Assembly: GCF_007655135.1 (NCBI RefSeq)
Contig: NC_045128.1
Coordinates: 31,156,811-31,220,810 of the forward strand
DNA length: 64,000 bases
Reading direction: 5' to 3'
From: Punica granatum
Taxonomy: Eukaryota > Streptophyta > Magnoliopsida > Myrtales > Lythraceae
Below the pieces are notes generated by a model. That model had not been told where the DNA came from. It saw only the letters and a list, made by a program, of their open reading frames with translations, and did not search any database. The position numbers and the translations under genes are program-made. Positions 24,987 through 35,680 of this stretch are shown here, in pieces (position 1 is the first letter of the stretch; each line of letters starts with the position of its first letter).

Positions 24987-25250
24987 ATGTCGTCTCCAAC
25001 GAAGAGAACCTCAACCGGGATTCTGGGTCTGCTAGTGATAGCTCAGATTCTGTGCGCATGTGCAGCGGAAGGCGAGGCCCAAAACCAGAAGCCTGCAGCT
25101 GCATCGTCTTCGAGCGGCCCAAAGATCGCCGTGCAGAGCCTCGAGACGTTCCAGGTGGGGTTGCCCCTCTATCGGACCAGGAAGGCCCCCAAAGTTTTGA
25201 TCCCAGGCTCTAAGGTCCAGGAACTCTATGTCAACAACAATAATGTCTGA
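24987..25250 (+). CDS. Small putative secreted protein, 87 aa, unknown function
   Basis: A single uninterrupted frame from ATG 24,987 to TGA 25,250, clearly GC-richer than the flanks. The N-terminus has a basic start (SSPTKRTS) followed by a hydrophobic stretch GILGLLVIAQILCACA ending in small residues, a good signal peptide with cleavage near residue 28. The mature ~60 aa part has an Ala/Ser-rich spacer and then a conserved-looking C-terminal half with LPLYRTRKAPKVLIPG and an Asn-rich end. It has no cysteine pattern and matches none of the peptide-hormone motifs I know (CLE, CEP, IDA, RGF, PSY). It could be a peptide precursor or an unrecognised secreted protein. AT-rich sequence with AATAGAATAA-like polyadenylation signals follows at 25,314-25,325. 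Confidence 0.7.
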   Translation: MSSPTKRTSTGILGLLVIAQILCACAAEGEAQNQKPAAASSSSGPKIAVQSLETFQVGLPLYRTRKAPKVLIPGSKVQELYVNNNNV

Positions 25251-26640
25251 TCATCTGTCGTCCGGAAAACTGTGTAAAACTTCACCGGTTCATTGTCATT
25301 GTAATCTGTACCGAATAGAATAAGTGCTCATTAAATTCAACACAATTGATAAGTTGATTAAAAATGTTTGTAATTGCAGTGCTTCTGGGTTAAAATACTT
25401 TAGCATTTCTTCTCCTCCTTCAAACTTTTGTATGAAATATACGAGATTAATTAAGAGTGGCCATTATATGAATAGATAGGTAGATCTGCCAGTTTCTTCT
25501 TTAAAATCCAACTTATAACTGCAATTTGAGCTGCAATGGCGGCCTAGAACAACACCAATATCTCAAACTACCAGAATAATATCAATCAGATGCAATGGCC
25601 GATTTATCATCCTGTACCTATAAGGGCCAAAGACGATCCCAAAGCGCCCATCTGAAGTCTATTTTTATTACTTTATGTTTGCCGGTAGGATCGGCTTAGA
25701 GTGATGGCCGATGGGTCTCGGATCAGACTAAATTGATATTGGACTTTAATAGGGGCAGGAAATGATAAAACTAACATGTGAGAACACAATTAGATCTATA
25801 AATATACATTCAAGCGCGCACTTGAATGGATATATATGTAGCTATCGAACAACAAGGAAACGATGCGATCACCTCCGGTCTGAGACCTCTGAGAGCCGTT
25901 GAATAAACTTTATCTTCAAACGACTGCTACAACCGGAAAAACTTGTCAAACTGACAATTTCGGCCGACTCCTATGAACCTGATGAGGTCGGGAACTTTTG
26001 ACATTTTCTTCAATTCCGATCCTTGCCAACTCCAAGCTCTGATGACCTGCAAAAGCGGAATTATCACAGCTTCTTCCCAATGTCCCTCTTCGATGCATCA
26101 ACGAGTATTTGAGGAGTTGTACATGAGTCTAAAGATGAAACATGCAACTCTCTGTATGCTAATATATATATATACATAGACTCAAGGGCGGAGCCTGAGG
26201 TACCAATAACACACTTCGTGGACAGAGTCAAGCCGACACCCGAACAAGAATAGTTCCAGTGATTGATCGAGAATAAGCATAGTCTCACCAATAAAAAGAA
26301 GTCGTTATATATAAATTGCATGTATATCTTCTATTTTATTAGATTTAAGTCTTAAATTGCTAATAATTTATTGAAGGGGATAATTTTCTTTTTGATAATT
26401 TAATATCAGTCCATGATTTTTTTAAACCTCAATTTATTCTTTCCATCTCAATTAACGAGACAAGTATAAAAAAAAAAACTTTGTTAGGATTTCTAAGAGA
26501 TTATTGGGGGCAAAGGCAATTAATAAGAATTTTAGGGGGGGTATTTATACTTTTTAGGGGCCATAATTTGAAATTTTAATAATTTTGTATGTATAAATAA
26601 TTGAAGTTGCCAATGTTAGAGGGTGTATATATATATAAAT
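25251..26640. other. Intergenic stretch with a diverged copy of the 32-kb repeat family
   Basis: About 25,950-26,170 resembles the repeat at 32,090-32,280. Shared order: CC...CTGATGAGG, TTTTGAC/TTTTCG, TCCAAGCTCTGATGACCTGC, TCCCTCTTCGATGCATCAA, ATGAAACATGCAACTCT. It is clearly older. The rest holds no recognisable gene. Confidence 0.45.
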
Positions 26641-26644
26641 CGGA

Positions 26645-27290
26645 AGCATTTCGGAAATTCTCATGGAGAGTACATTCGTTTTTCATACTCTCGAGTTTCT
26701 CTTTTGTTTTAAAAAATGCGAATAAATTAATATAAATATAGACATTACTTAACCATGAAGTAAGTAAGTGAGTAGTAGTATCATAAAATTATTAGCATTT
26801 CGGAAGTTCTCTCTGAGAGTACGGTCGTTTTTCATACTCTCGAATTTCTCTTTTATTATTTAAAAAAATGCGAATAAATTAATATAAATATAGACATTAT
26901 TTAACCTGAAATAAGTAGTAATAATAATGATATCATAAAATAATAATATAATTATATATAGATAAACCAGAATCATTTCGAAAGTTTTCGCGGAGAATAC
27001 GTTCATTTTTATACTCTCGAGTTTCTCTTTTATTTTTTTTAAATGCGAATAAATTAATGTAAATATATGCATTACTTAACCATGAAGTAAATAAGAAAAA
27101 AATAATATCATAAAATATTAATATGTATACTATAAACCGGAAGCATTTCGAAAGTTCTTTGGGAGAGTACGTTTGTTTTTCATACTCTCGAGTTTATCTT
27201 TTATTTTTAAAAAAATGCCAATAAATTAATATAAATATAGATATTACTTAACCATGAAATAAGTGATGATGATGATCATAATATAAAATA
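26645..27290. repeat. Satellite-like tandem array, four units of ~150-178 bp
   Basis: Units begin at about 26,645, 26,794, 26,972 and 27,142, each with AGCATTTCG.AA.TTCT. Each continues with GAGAGTACG.TCG.TTTTCATACTCTCGA, then TCTCTTTTATT, AAATGCGAATAAATTAATAT and ATTACTTAACCATGAA, and ends in a variable TAATA-rich spacer. Spacing varies because the spacer length differs. GAGAGTA..(TTTTCA)TACTCTC makes a short hairpin in each unit. Confidence 0.8.
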
Positions 27291-27564
27291 ATAATATAAT
27301 ATAATATAATTGCTTTTAATTCAATCTTATAGGCCGACTTATAAAGTATATAAATAGGGATAGTTATTTATGGAATTTAAGTAAGCCAACAATATTATGG
27401 ATAAGATGCATCAATATAATGACGTAATAAGGATCGGTCGAAAAATAAATCATCTATTTTTAATAAGGATTTTAAATTGTCCAATTTTTCAGATGCTTTA
27501 TAATGATTGTATTAAATTGAAGTAAAATTTAACTATGAAGCAAGTAATATATGTTTTCCATCAT

Positions 27565-27992
27565 GGATAAATTGCACTGGTGGCCCAAAAAGTTTTACAA
27601 ATATTTCAATATGATATAAAAAGTTTTTTTTACTACTTGATGGTACAAAATGTTTCAAAATTGTTTCAATATAGTACAAATCGTCATCTCGCCATTGACA
27701 CCGTCAAGTCGTCCTTTACTAGATCTGTAAATTTTGCACGATCATATAACATACATAAAACATTTTGTACTATTAAGTTACATCTTCAAAACATTTTGTA
27801 CCATCATATAACATCCCATAAAAATCGATTTTGTATCACCAGCGTCGGCTTGACGGCGTCAATGACTGAGATAACGGTTTGTACTATACTGAAACAACTT
27901 TGAAACATTTTGTACCATCAAGTAGCAAAAAAAAAATTTGTACCATATTGAAATATTTATAAAACTTTTTGGATCATCAGTGTAATTTACTC
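27565..27992. mobile_element. Foldback Mutator-like MITE, same family as the Pack-MULE
   Basis: Arms about 27,565-27,740 and 27,820-27,992 are inverted copies with GGCCCAAAAAGTTTTACAA, CTTGATGGTACAAAATGTTT and TTCAATATAGTACAAA blocks. The 10-bp flanks TTTCCATCAT are identical (27,555-27,564 and 27,993-28,002). The terminal block GGTGG.CC.AAAA.TTTTA.AAATATT is shared with the 7,945-9,275 element. No coding capacity. Confidence 0.82.
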
Positions 27993-28002
27993 TTTCCATC
28001 AT

Positions 28003-28514
28003 ATATGTTAGGATCGTGAAAAATTGGGTCTTGAACACGTACAAGCCACGAGTCTCGAACTTCCACGAATACTGCACGAACAACCTGCAAACGAGGAGAA
28101 TCGAGAGGGACTTTCGATTTCTTTCTTCGATACTTAAATGAGAGTGTATGCCAGAAAGAATAGAGAATTGAACTTGGACTTTAGGCATACTGAAACGGTA
28201 TTTACAGGAGTTCCGATATATCGATATCGGGATATTGCAACCTACACAATGTATTTGATTACCAATAACATACAGATTTATATACCAAATATATCATTAG
28301 AGATAATAAATATCCCACAGAGATATCAATATAATATTGGTAAATGATATAAGATATATCGATATATGGATTTCTTGAGTGGAAAAATATTACCAAAACG
28401 GAGAATATCGATGTGGACTTTATCCAGTAAATAGGGTTGATTTTCTGGCCTCTAATAATATATATATTGTGCATATTTTTATTTATTAGTTTTTCCGTGC
28501 ATTGCACAGGCAAC
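28003..28514. other. Intergenic stretch, possible retroelement debris
   Basis: The first ~200 bp are GC-richer and resemble transposon leader or LTR sequence, but no ends are visible. The rest is AT-rich with ATCGATAT palindromes near 28,215-28,365. Confidence 0.35.
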
Positions 28515-28651
28515 CCTTTGGTGTGTGTGTATATATGCATCGAGTAACGGGAATTATAGTTGTATTGATCATCCACATCGCAAGATCATAATATTGCTAA
28601 TAGAAAGATCATCCGCGTGCTTAGTTTCCTTGATATCTCCTATTATATCTA

Positions 28652-28659
<8 letters not shown>

Positions 28660-28686
<27 letters not shown>
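28660..28686. repeat. (AAT)n microsatellite
   Basis: About nine uninterrupted AAT repeats. Confidence 0.9.
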
Positions 28687-28803
28687 GAAGGGAGTAACGA
28701 CGTTCTTTTAGATTCGAGAAATAGTCACTGTAGTTTCGAGAAGCAATTATAACATCGGTTAAAAACAATTAATTTTCTTACCAAAAAAATATAATTAATT
28801 TTT

Positions 28804-30177
28804 GGGAAAATGACACTGTTAGTCCTAATTGTTTGGCTTTTTTTGACTTTGAGTCCTAAAAGTTTTAAAAGGGCTAATCAAGTCCTATAAGTTTGGGAAA
28901 AGTGTCATTTTGGTCCTAAATCTAACTGACCGTTACCGTCAGCCTACGTGGACCTAACGCCGTCAAAGTGACCATTACTGTAATGACATGGCACGTTCCT
29001 ATTGGTCCGACTCAACCATAATTTTTTTTAAATTGAATATTAATCCCTCATTTTTTTCATTTTCGAAAAATGCCCCTGGTCGACACTGTTCATCGTCTTC
29101 TTCGGGAACCAGGTGGAGCACTAGTTGAACAGAAGGTTGCTAGAATGGAATCACCGTGTCATTTACAAAGAACTGTGATTTCCGTTTCAGTTCGTGAGTT
29201 ACTGTGTGCGCCAAAATCAGTTGGCAGTCACCAGGTAAGGTTATCATCAAGATTTTAACTGGATATAGACAAGACAGTAGCAAACGTTATCTAGGTGATC
29301 CCTCATATGCATAACAAAGGAAAGAGAATTTGATGGAGGATCAGAAAATCTATTTTCCTTCTTTTTCTGGGGATAATTCACAAAATCTATTTTCCTCATC
29401 TGTGCATCCTGAACTTGGATGTTATACGTCTTTGCATTCAAAGATCCCCCTACAAACGTGATTTATATAGCCAGAGAGGAGGAAAGAGAAAATATCAGAA
29501 AATGATTTCAGATGTAAGTAACGGAAAATAGTGTCGATGAACGGTGGCAACCGGGAAGCTGGAGGGGTAAGATGAACGGTGCCGATGGAGTGGGGCTGCG
29601 TCACCGGCGTCAGCTTTTGGTAATGTTAGGTGGGGAATCGGCTGCTTTCGTCCGTCTCGTTGACTGAAGGGAAAAGGGAACCGAACCGCACGGCATTTCG
29701 TTCGGAATGGACGGTCGGAAGTTATCGGCCTCCCCTCCGTCGGTTGTATACTTTAGCCGAAATCCATGAGATCTATAAATCCAACAATCAATGAAGTTTA
29801 TAGTTACGTACCAGTTTTGAAAGAGTGAGAAGCTGTGATGGACCCAACAACCTTCTGTTCAACCAGTGCTCCACCTGGTTCCCGAAGAAGACGACGAACA
29901 GTGCCAACCTGGGGCATTTTTCGAAAATGAAAAAAATGAGGGATTAATATTCAATTTTAAAAAGTTTATAGTTGAGTCGGACCAATAGGAACGTGCCACG
30001 TCATCACAGTGACGGCCACTTTGACGGCGTTAGGTTCACGTAGACTGACGGTAACGGTCAATTAGATTTAGGACCAATACTGACACTTTTCCAAAACTTA
30101 TAGGACTTGATTACTCCTTTTAATACTTTTAGGACTCAAAGTAAAAAAAGGTCAAATAATTAGAACGTCATTTTCCC
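28804..30177. mobile_element. Mutator-like element with ~345-bp inverted arms, 10-bp target duplication
   Basis: Arms 28,804-29,145 and 29,835-30,177 are inverted copies: GGGAAAATGAC terminus, TCCTAAAAGT, GGTCCTAAATCTAA, GACGGCGTTAGGT, CCAATAGGAACGTGCCA and AACCTTCTGTTCAAC blocks. Flanks ATTAATTTTT are identical (28,794-28,803 and 30,178-30,187). The paralogous site in the other duplication arm (about 40,940-40,950) has a single AAAATTAAT and no element, so the insertion is certain. The ~690-bp centre is GC-richer and may hold captured sequence; I recognise no gene or transposase in it. Confidence 0.88.
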
Positions 30178-30846
30178 ATTAATTTTTAGCTTATGGTATA
30201 TGGATGAGGACCTACAGCCCATGACCAGGCCCAAAAAGGCCCATCGCCGATCAATTCATGGACATCTATTACTGTTACTATGCATGTAACTGTATATCTA
30301 TATATTTATATATACACGCATTTGTATATAACTATAATTTACTTGAGTGCATAATAAATGATATCAGTTAATAATAAATACATAAAAGAAAATTTAAAAT
30401 ATTAAAAATATTAAAAACAAAGATAAAATTATATTTTTTAATAAATGCAATTAATGTATCTAAATTCCAAGTTCACAATATAATAATTAAAAGAAAATTA
30501 AAAGAATATGAAAAAATTAAAAAATAAAGAATAATTAAAATGAAATTTCTTCAATTAGAGCTCCTCCTATGGAGACTGAGACTGTTTAATTTTTCATTAT
30601 CAGTTTTTGACGTAGCATGGTATTCATTTTAGAGTACATGGGTCACATTCAGCAAGGCAACTTTCTTTCATATACAGTTGTGTCTGATGTTATTTGGTAT
30701 TGTTTGCAACCTTTCCGAGAATGACCTCATGAAGTCATTCTTGAATATGCCAACTTTAGAGAGCTTAATGCGTATTCCCGCTGAATGAAAGTGTTGCCTG
30801 CACCATGATCGAATCGCTAAATGTCATCGGGAAGACAAACAGGAAA

Positions 30847-31041
30847 TCAGAGAAAACAGGAAGAGCAAGTAAGATATCCTAACAGCAGACAGCCGTAGAT
30901 AATGCAGAACTCTTTGGGCACAAGGACAGGTATACCACAGCTACGTGCTTCGGTCCTTTGTACTCGGGGAAGGACAGGTCCTCTCGATGCTATGATGGCA
31001 TATGGACCGAACTGTTTGACGAGGTTCCAATCCCAGCTCAC
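30847..31041 (-). other. Conserved short frame in the duplicated arm (unknown)
   Basis: A 64-codon frame starting MSWDWNLVKQFGPYAIIAS has a close counterpart on the plus strand at 39,094-39,318. Both copies keep the frame open with several amino-acid differences (RVQRTEARSCG against QVRRTEARSTG). No known domain. It may just be an open frame in a repeat, as no promoter or exon structure is evident. Confidence 0.35.
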
Positions 31042-31857
31042 GTGTGTTCATTCGTAATCGGAAACTGATACTCTAAAGATGATGGCTTAATTATAGTACT
31101 GATACTTGGGATAGGATCATTAAGAAAACAAATTTAACAGAAGAGAACTTGATCAAAATCGATCTTCTTCATTGAAAGCAGGACATGTTCTACTCGAGAG
31201 AAGATAGTTGCGGATTTGTGATTTTGACAATGATTTGTATGATCCGTATCTTTGAGTACCCGATTAATGTGCTTGTATATGGAGAACGCGATAAACATAT
31301 GACTAATTCGATAGTGCATCCCATCTGTTTCCTCTTTTTCTCTCTGTCCCGGTTGCTTTTGTTCTTCCGTCTCTCGATTTTCCAATTTTTGCTCTTTTCT
31401 TTTTTCTGATGGTTCTGAGCTGATGGGGGCATTGATCGATAGTCGCTTTTATGGGTGTGGTGTGTTCTGCTGGATAGTGATGATTAGTTTGTGATATTTA
31501 TGTTTGTTTTAAGATATTTGTGACATCAGATTTATGTTTTTCTCAACTTTAATGTCTATCATGTTAAAACTTATGCATGTTGAATCTGTTGAACCTATGT
31601 GTGCGTTGTGATTTTGGATATTTCTGAATAAATGTTAGATAATGTGTGAACATGTTGAAATGTGATAATGAGATTTTAATATTTTATGGGAAATTTCTGC
31701 CGAAATTTTTTTTTTAAACCACCAAGACATATTCATTTGTTGTACTATTTTTGTTGTTATACATGTTGTTTTATTTTTGTTCAGTAGTTGTCTTTTGTGT
31801 CACAAGTAAAATATGGATTTTTTTCTAGCATGATACTCTCATGACCTGCAAATGATT

Positions 31858-31975
31858 CAGGTGATTCGGTAACTCTTTTTCTTAAGCCAGATTTTGATTT
31901 CGAGTTCGACTATAATAAATAAAGATAATTCACCGTTGAGAGAGTTTATACTCTTTAAAATCGCTGGGGGAAGGG
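31858..31975 (+). mobile_element. tRNA-like SINE fragment (family 2)
   Basis: It contains GGTGATTCGGTAACT followed by TTCTTAAG.CAGATTTT, the B-box-like TTTCGAGTTCGAC and then ATTCACCGTTGAGAGAGTTT. The same arrangement occurs at 61,035-61,185 and in the minus-strand copies at 36,090, 49,540 and 59,405. Confidence 0.5.
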
Positions 31976-32625
31976 CCTCGAGTAAAGGCTCGACTTACCT
32001 TATACTTTGGTCCGCCTCTGAGCCCATCAAACAAATAGTGTCGGGTCTGCCTCTGAGCCCATCGAAGAAATAGTGTCGGGCCACTCCTCTGAGCCTGGTG
32101 AGTCCAGGAAGGAACAATGTGACATTTTTCGTGATTTCGATCTTGAACAGCTCCAGGCTCTAGTGACCTGCTAAAAAGGGAATCTGCCTTTTGTTTCCGA
32201 TCCCTCTTTTTGATGCTTAAATGAGTAAAATGCGAAGCATGAAGATGAGATATGCAACCCTTATATGGCCTTCGTGCACAGAGCCTGGAACATCAAAACT
32301 GTGTGGAACTAGATGTTGAACTTTCATTCCGAAACAGCCAATGCATTGGCTAGGCTTATGAGAAAAATTAAATAATTAATATAATACATGTATTATCTTT
32401 TAATTTGGACATAAAGATATTATGTTAAATCCCTCATCATCCGACATGTAAAAGACCCATAAACCCTCTCCCTATTTTAAAAACGCGAATGATTTTTATT
32501 TATGAGTGTGCTTTTAGCTATTCAATTATCATTTTACATAAATTATGTTGTATGTCGCTTAATAAATGCTATTGGCAACTCGCAAAGCACGTGAATATGA
32601 TATGTTACGTACAAAGTTAATATGA

Positions 32626-32898
32626 ATGTCCGTTCCATTCTTAAGTTGGATGCTGGAATTAGATATGGTCTTTAGGTACTTAGCTTTATGTGGTGCATTC
32701 GCCATTAGGGTGGGGTTGCTCAAATACGATATAAAACGCAAACTCAATGTGGTCTTTCGCATCCTAATTGCCATGGAAACCAGATCTGATCAAGCTCAAC
32801 ATCTGTTTGAGTTTCAGCGAAATCGTTCTTCAGGATTTGGATCGATAATTAACCTATTTGGAAATCTCCAAATGGATGTTCCTACAAATATCTCTTAA
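32626..32898 (+). other. Conserved 90-codon frame in the four-copy repeat (unknown)
   Basis: This frame begins MSVPFLSWMLELDMVFRYL. The counterpart at 37,767-38,039 (minus) is also a full 90 codons. The copy near 35,080-35,350 carries stops and the one at 62,024-62,209 is shortened. An overlapping antisense frame of 67-71 codons is open in three copies. No homologous family is recognised, so it is most likely part of a repeat rather than a gene. Confidence 0.3.
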
Positions 32899-33162
32899 TT
32901 AGAAGTTGATTTTTTTGTCCCGCCCAAAAATGATTTGTAGTTTTGTCAATATATGAAACGACGGAGTGGCTGAACCCCCACACAAAGACGGCCTTCGGAA
33001 TTTTCAGGGAAAGTGCGAAAAGCCTGAAAAAATTCGGCCATTAATATTACTTTCTTTTCTTCCAGAAATTAATAACGGTTATTATTTGTTAACATCAAGT
33101 TAGAATAAAAAAAAAATGCCCCTTTAGCTTCACCTGATGAAATAACTATGAACTTTGTATGG

Positions 33163-33346
33163 TCGAGATTTGTGTTATTTGTGTTAGCATTGATTAATCT
33201 GACGGTCGATATTTGTGTGTTATTTGTGTTAGCATTGATTAATCTGACGGTCGAGATTTGTTTGTTATTGTCTTAGCATTGATTAATCTGACGGTCGAGA
33301 TTTGTTTGTTATTGTCTCAGCATTGATTAATCTGACGGTCGAGATT
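33163..33346. repeat. Minisatellite, ~44-46-bp unit, four copies
   Basis: Tandem copies of a unit built from GGTCGAGATTTGT.TGTTATT and GTCTTAGCATTGATTAATCTGAC. The last three are almost identical, with one-base differences. Confidence 0.85.
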
Positions 33347-33879
33347 TCTCCCGATGGGGGCATTGTCTTTGGGACTGTTTCCCTTTGGGAATAAAGGGGC
33401 TTCTGCTCCCCCCCTCACGCGCTTTGTTGAAAATCTAGGAACTCCAAATGCCAAGTGCCCGACTTAGGTGGACTTGGGTACCTTTTATCATTCTACAACT
33501 GTCTTATAAACGTACGTAAAGATACCCGGCTTCAAATGCACTAAAATTTATTGAGGACTTTTTTTCGGGATGTTTCGCAATGTGTGCGGCTGATTGTACT
33601 ATATTAACATGAGCAGGTGAAATTTCGTTATGTTAATTATCATCATGCCAATAAGCTTGCCTTACCTTTAGGACGTAAAATGGACTATTTAACAATTGTG
33701 AGATTATAATTTTTTTTTCTTTATAATTTTCGGTGAAACGATTATGAAATTCTTTGAATTGCATATTTATTTGGTAATTCAGCCACTAATAAATGAATTT
33801 TCTTTATTTATAATAATCGAGCCTGAAATCAAAATCTGGCTTTAAGGAAAAGAGTTACGGAAATGCCCAGAATCATTTG

Positions 33880-34072
33880 CCCGTCATCACAGTATCATGC
33901 TAGCAAAAAAACCCATATTTTACTCGTGAGACAAAAGACAACCTGCTGAACAAAAATAAAAAACACACAACTGACAAATTCTTCTCCCTCGATCTCTAGT
34001 CAAGTCGTCCCACTCTCCTCTGCCTCTTCTTCATCCTTCTCTATCGGCACTGTTGTTTGTATCCAATTAATA

Positions 34073-34126
<54 letters not shown>

Positions 34127-34262
34127 TATATATCCAGTCTCCATTGAAGTACCTCTCACTTGACCAGTACCCCAGAACTTCAACTTAACTAATTTCTTCG
34201 AACAATATGTAAAACGGACGGACAAACAAACTGGGCGAATTGACGAAGAAGAAATTAAGCTC
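33880..34262. repeat. 3'-flank repeat of the MGNG gene (minus-strand orientation)
   Basis: Its reverse complement matches 63,640-63,970 downstream of the gene at 63,400 and also the gene-less copy at 60,718-61,020. Shared blocks are TTTGTTTGTCCGTCCGTTTTA, GAGAGGTACTTCAATGGAGAC, GAGAGTGGGAGGACTTGAC and TGTCAGTTGTGT. It contains a long (CT)n tract at 34,075-34,122. Confidence 0.75.
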
Positions 34263-34279
34263 CATTTATATACTCTACA

Positions 34280-34495
34280 CTATGCTCTGCATGTTTTCGG
34301 GGAATTGGCAGGAGCTACTTTTTCGGGAATGGGGATGCAGAGCCCAGCGGCAGCCTCTCTGAGGGCAGCCATTGAGGAGGAACAGAAAGAGACAAGAGTC
34401 TCCACGATGAGGTTGAAGATCTTAACTTTGATCTGACCTCTCTTCGGGGGAAGCCTCGCCGTCGGGTTCTTCTGGGTTGTCCGGCCATTTCCCAT
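34280..34495 (-). CDS. MGNG / RLPPKRGQIK small protein, copy A1 (71 aa)
   Basis: One exon from ATG (34,495) to stop (34,280). The protein starts MGNGRTTQ: Gly2 and Thr6 fit the N-myristoylation rule, so it may be anchored to membranes. The conserved core ARLPPKRGQIKVKIF is followed by an amphipathic stretch (NLIVETLVSFCSSSMAALREAAA) and a short variable tail. It is nearly identical to copy A2 (63,400-63,627) up to residue ~50 and shares MGNG, RLPP.RGQIKV.IF, SSMAA and RE with B1 and B2. The context on the minus strand is a TATA box (34,636-34,628), a CT-rich leader and the same 3' flank as A2. I do not recognise a characterised family. The protein is basic and lysine-rich in the middle; its function is unknown. 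Confidence 0.78.
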   Translation of the reverse strand: MGNGRTTQKNPTARLPPKRGQIKVKIFNLIVETLVSFCSSSMAALREAAAGLCIPIPEKVAPANSPKTCRA

Positions 34496-34627
34496 TTCTT
34501 CTGCTTAGACAAAGAACAGAGCAGAGTGAAAACTTAAAAAGGAATAAAACCAGAGAGAGAAAGAGAGGGAGGGGCAGAGGGGGAGAGAGAGTTGTGGATT
34601 GGAGAAAGTGGGGAGAGATCGCCTCGG

Positions 34628-34750
34628 TTATTTATAGTGAGGAGGAGCCAGTCACGATAATTTGAATACTTTGGGAGAAGCCGGTACGAGAATGATTACT
34701 TTGGGAGAAAAGGGGACTGATGTTGAAGGGGACATTATCTTTGGGAGAAA
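34628..34750 (-). promoter_or_regulatory. Promoter of MGNG copy A1 with three TTCTCCCAAAG boxes
   Basis: On the gene strand a TATAAATAA box is at 34,636-34,628, about 130 bp upstream of the ATG, followed by a CT-rich leader shared with A2. TTCTCCCAAAG occurs three times (34,679-34,669, 34,709-34,699, 34,749-34,739). The same box occurs twice upstream of A2. Confidence 0.6.
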
Positions 34751-34764
34751 AAGGGGACTGACGT

Positions 34765-35355
34765 TGAACTTTCATTCCGAAATTGCAAATGCATTTGGCT
34801 AGCCTATCAGAAAAATTAAATAATTAATATAATATAGGCATCATCTTTTAATTCGGATATAAAAATATTATGTTCAATCCCTCATCATCCGGCTTGGAAA
34901 AGACCCATAAACCCTCTCCCAACATTAACAATGCAAATGATTTTTATTTATAAGTGTGCTTTTAGCTATTCAATTATCATTTTACATAAATTATATTGTA
35001 TGTCGCTTAACAAATGCTACTGGCAACGTGCGAAGCACGTGTATATGACATGTTATGTACAAAGTTAATATGAATGTCCTTTCAATTCTTAAGTTGGATG
35101 CTGGAATTAGATATGGTCTTTAAATAATTAGCTTTATGCGGTGCATTAGCCATTAGGGTGGGGTTGCTTGAATACGATATAAAACGCTAACTCAATGTGG
35201 CCTTTTGCATCCTAATTGCCAGGGAAACCAGATCTCATCAAGCTCAACATCTGTTCGAGTTTCAGCGAAATCGTTCTTCAGGATTTGGATCGGTAATTAA
35301 CCTATTTGGAAATCTCCAAATCGATGCTCCTACAAATATCTCTTAATTAGAAGTT
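34765..35355. repeat. Direct copy of the 32.3-32.9 kb repeat
   Basis: Matches 32,310-32,900 and 61,620-62,215 in the same orientation and 37,765-38,400 inverted, from TTGAACTTTCATTCCGAA to TAGAAGTTGATTTTTT. Its 90-codon frame is broken by stops, so it is the most decayed copy. Confidence 0.8.
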
Positions 35356-35548
35356 GATTTTTTCGGTATTTATAATTATCGAAAGGAAATTGTGGACTCA
35401 ACTTCCTGCCATAATTATAAAAGGACATTAAAATAAAATGACAATTCTAACCTCCGATAATTATGGAAGGAAGGTTAGAATTGCCATAATAAAATGACAT
35501 GGGACGGAAGATATGAATTAAAAGTGATTGAAAGGTGAGTCAGGCGAG

Positions 35549-35617
35549 GGCGGAATCGATGATCTTTCTTTTCAAGAAAGTTAACAGTGTGGGAAGATAA
35601 AGTTGATCGATTCCGTC
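35549..35617. other. Imperfect hairpin (~70 nt), small-RNA precursor-like
   Basis: GGGCGGAATCGAT (35,548-35,560) pairs with ATCGATTCCGTCC (35,606-35,618). The stem continues with mismatches through GATCTTTCTT against AAGATAAAGTT around a ~20-base loop. The arm length suits a plant microRNA precursor, but no known mature sequence is recognised. Confidence 0.35.
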
Positions 35618-35680
35618 CACTAACAACTGAACCCTCCAAAGCGCGTGAGGGGAAGCAGGGCTCTAAATCATTAATTTAGC

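Larger units (their letters stand above)
28515..33110. repeat. Left arm of a large inverted duplication
   Basis: Read in reverse, successive blocks match 37,560-41,200. These are 28,515-28,780 with 40,975-41,195; 30,190-30,340 with 40,810-40,960; 30,600-31,090 with 39,040-39,480; 31,130-31,310 with 38,830-39,010; 32,010-33,110 with 37,560-38,640. The MULE at 28,804-30,177 and a segment around 31,320-31,990 are present only in this arm. Each arm spans the small conserved frames noted at 30,847-31,041 and 32,626-32,898. Confidence 0.8.

Noticed and set aside
26180..26215. hAT-like end (AGGGCGGAGCC) near 26,185
   Set aside because: No inverted partner and no 8-bp duplication could be found.
32300..32920. 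Helitron interpretation of the four-copy repeat (GCAACGCGCGAAGCACGTG motif)
   Set aside because: No consistent TC start, CTRR end with hairpin or AT target site could be found; copies differ in their left boundary, so it is treated as a segmental repeat.
33163..33346. Regular repeats resembling a CRISPR array
   Set aside because: The units are contiguous tandem repeats without unique spacers, in a plant nuclear context.
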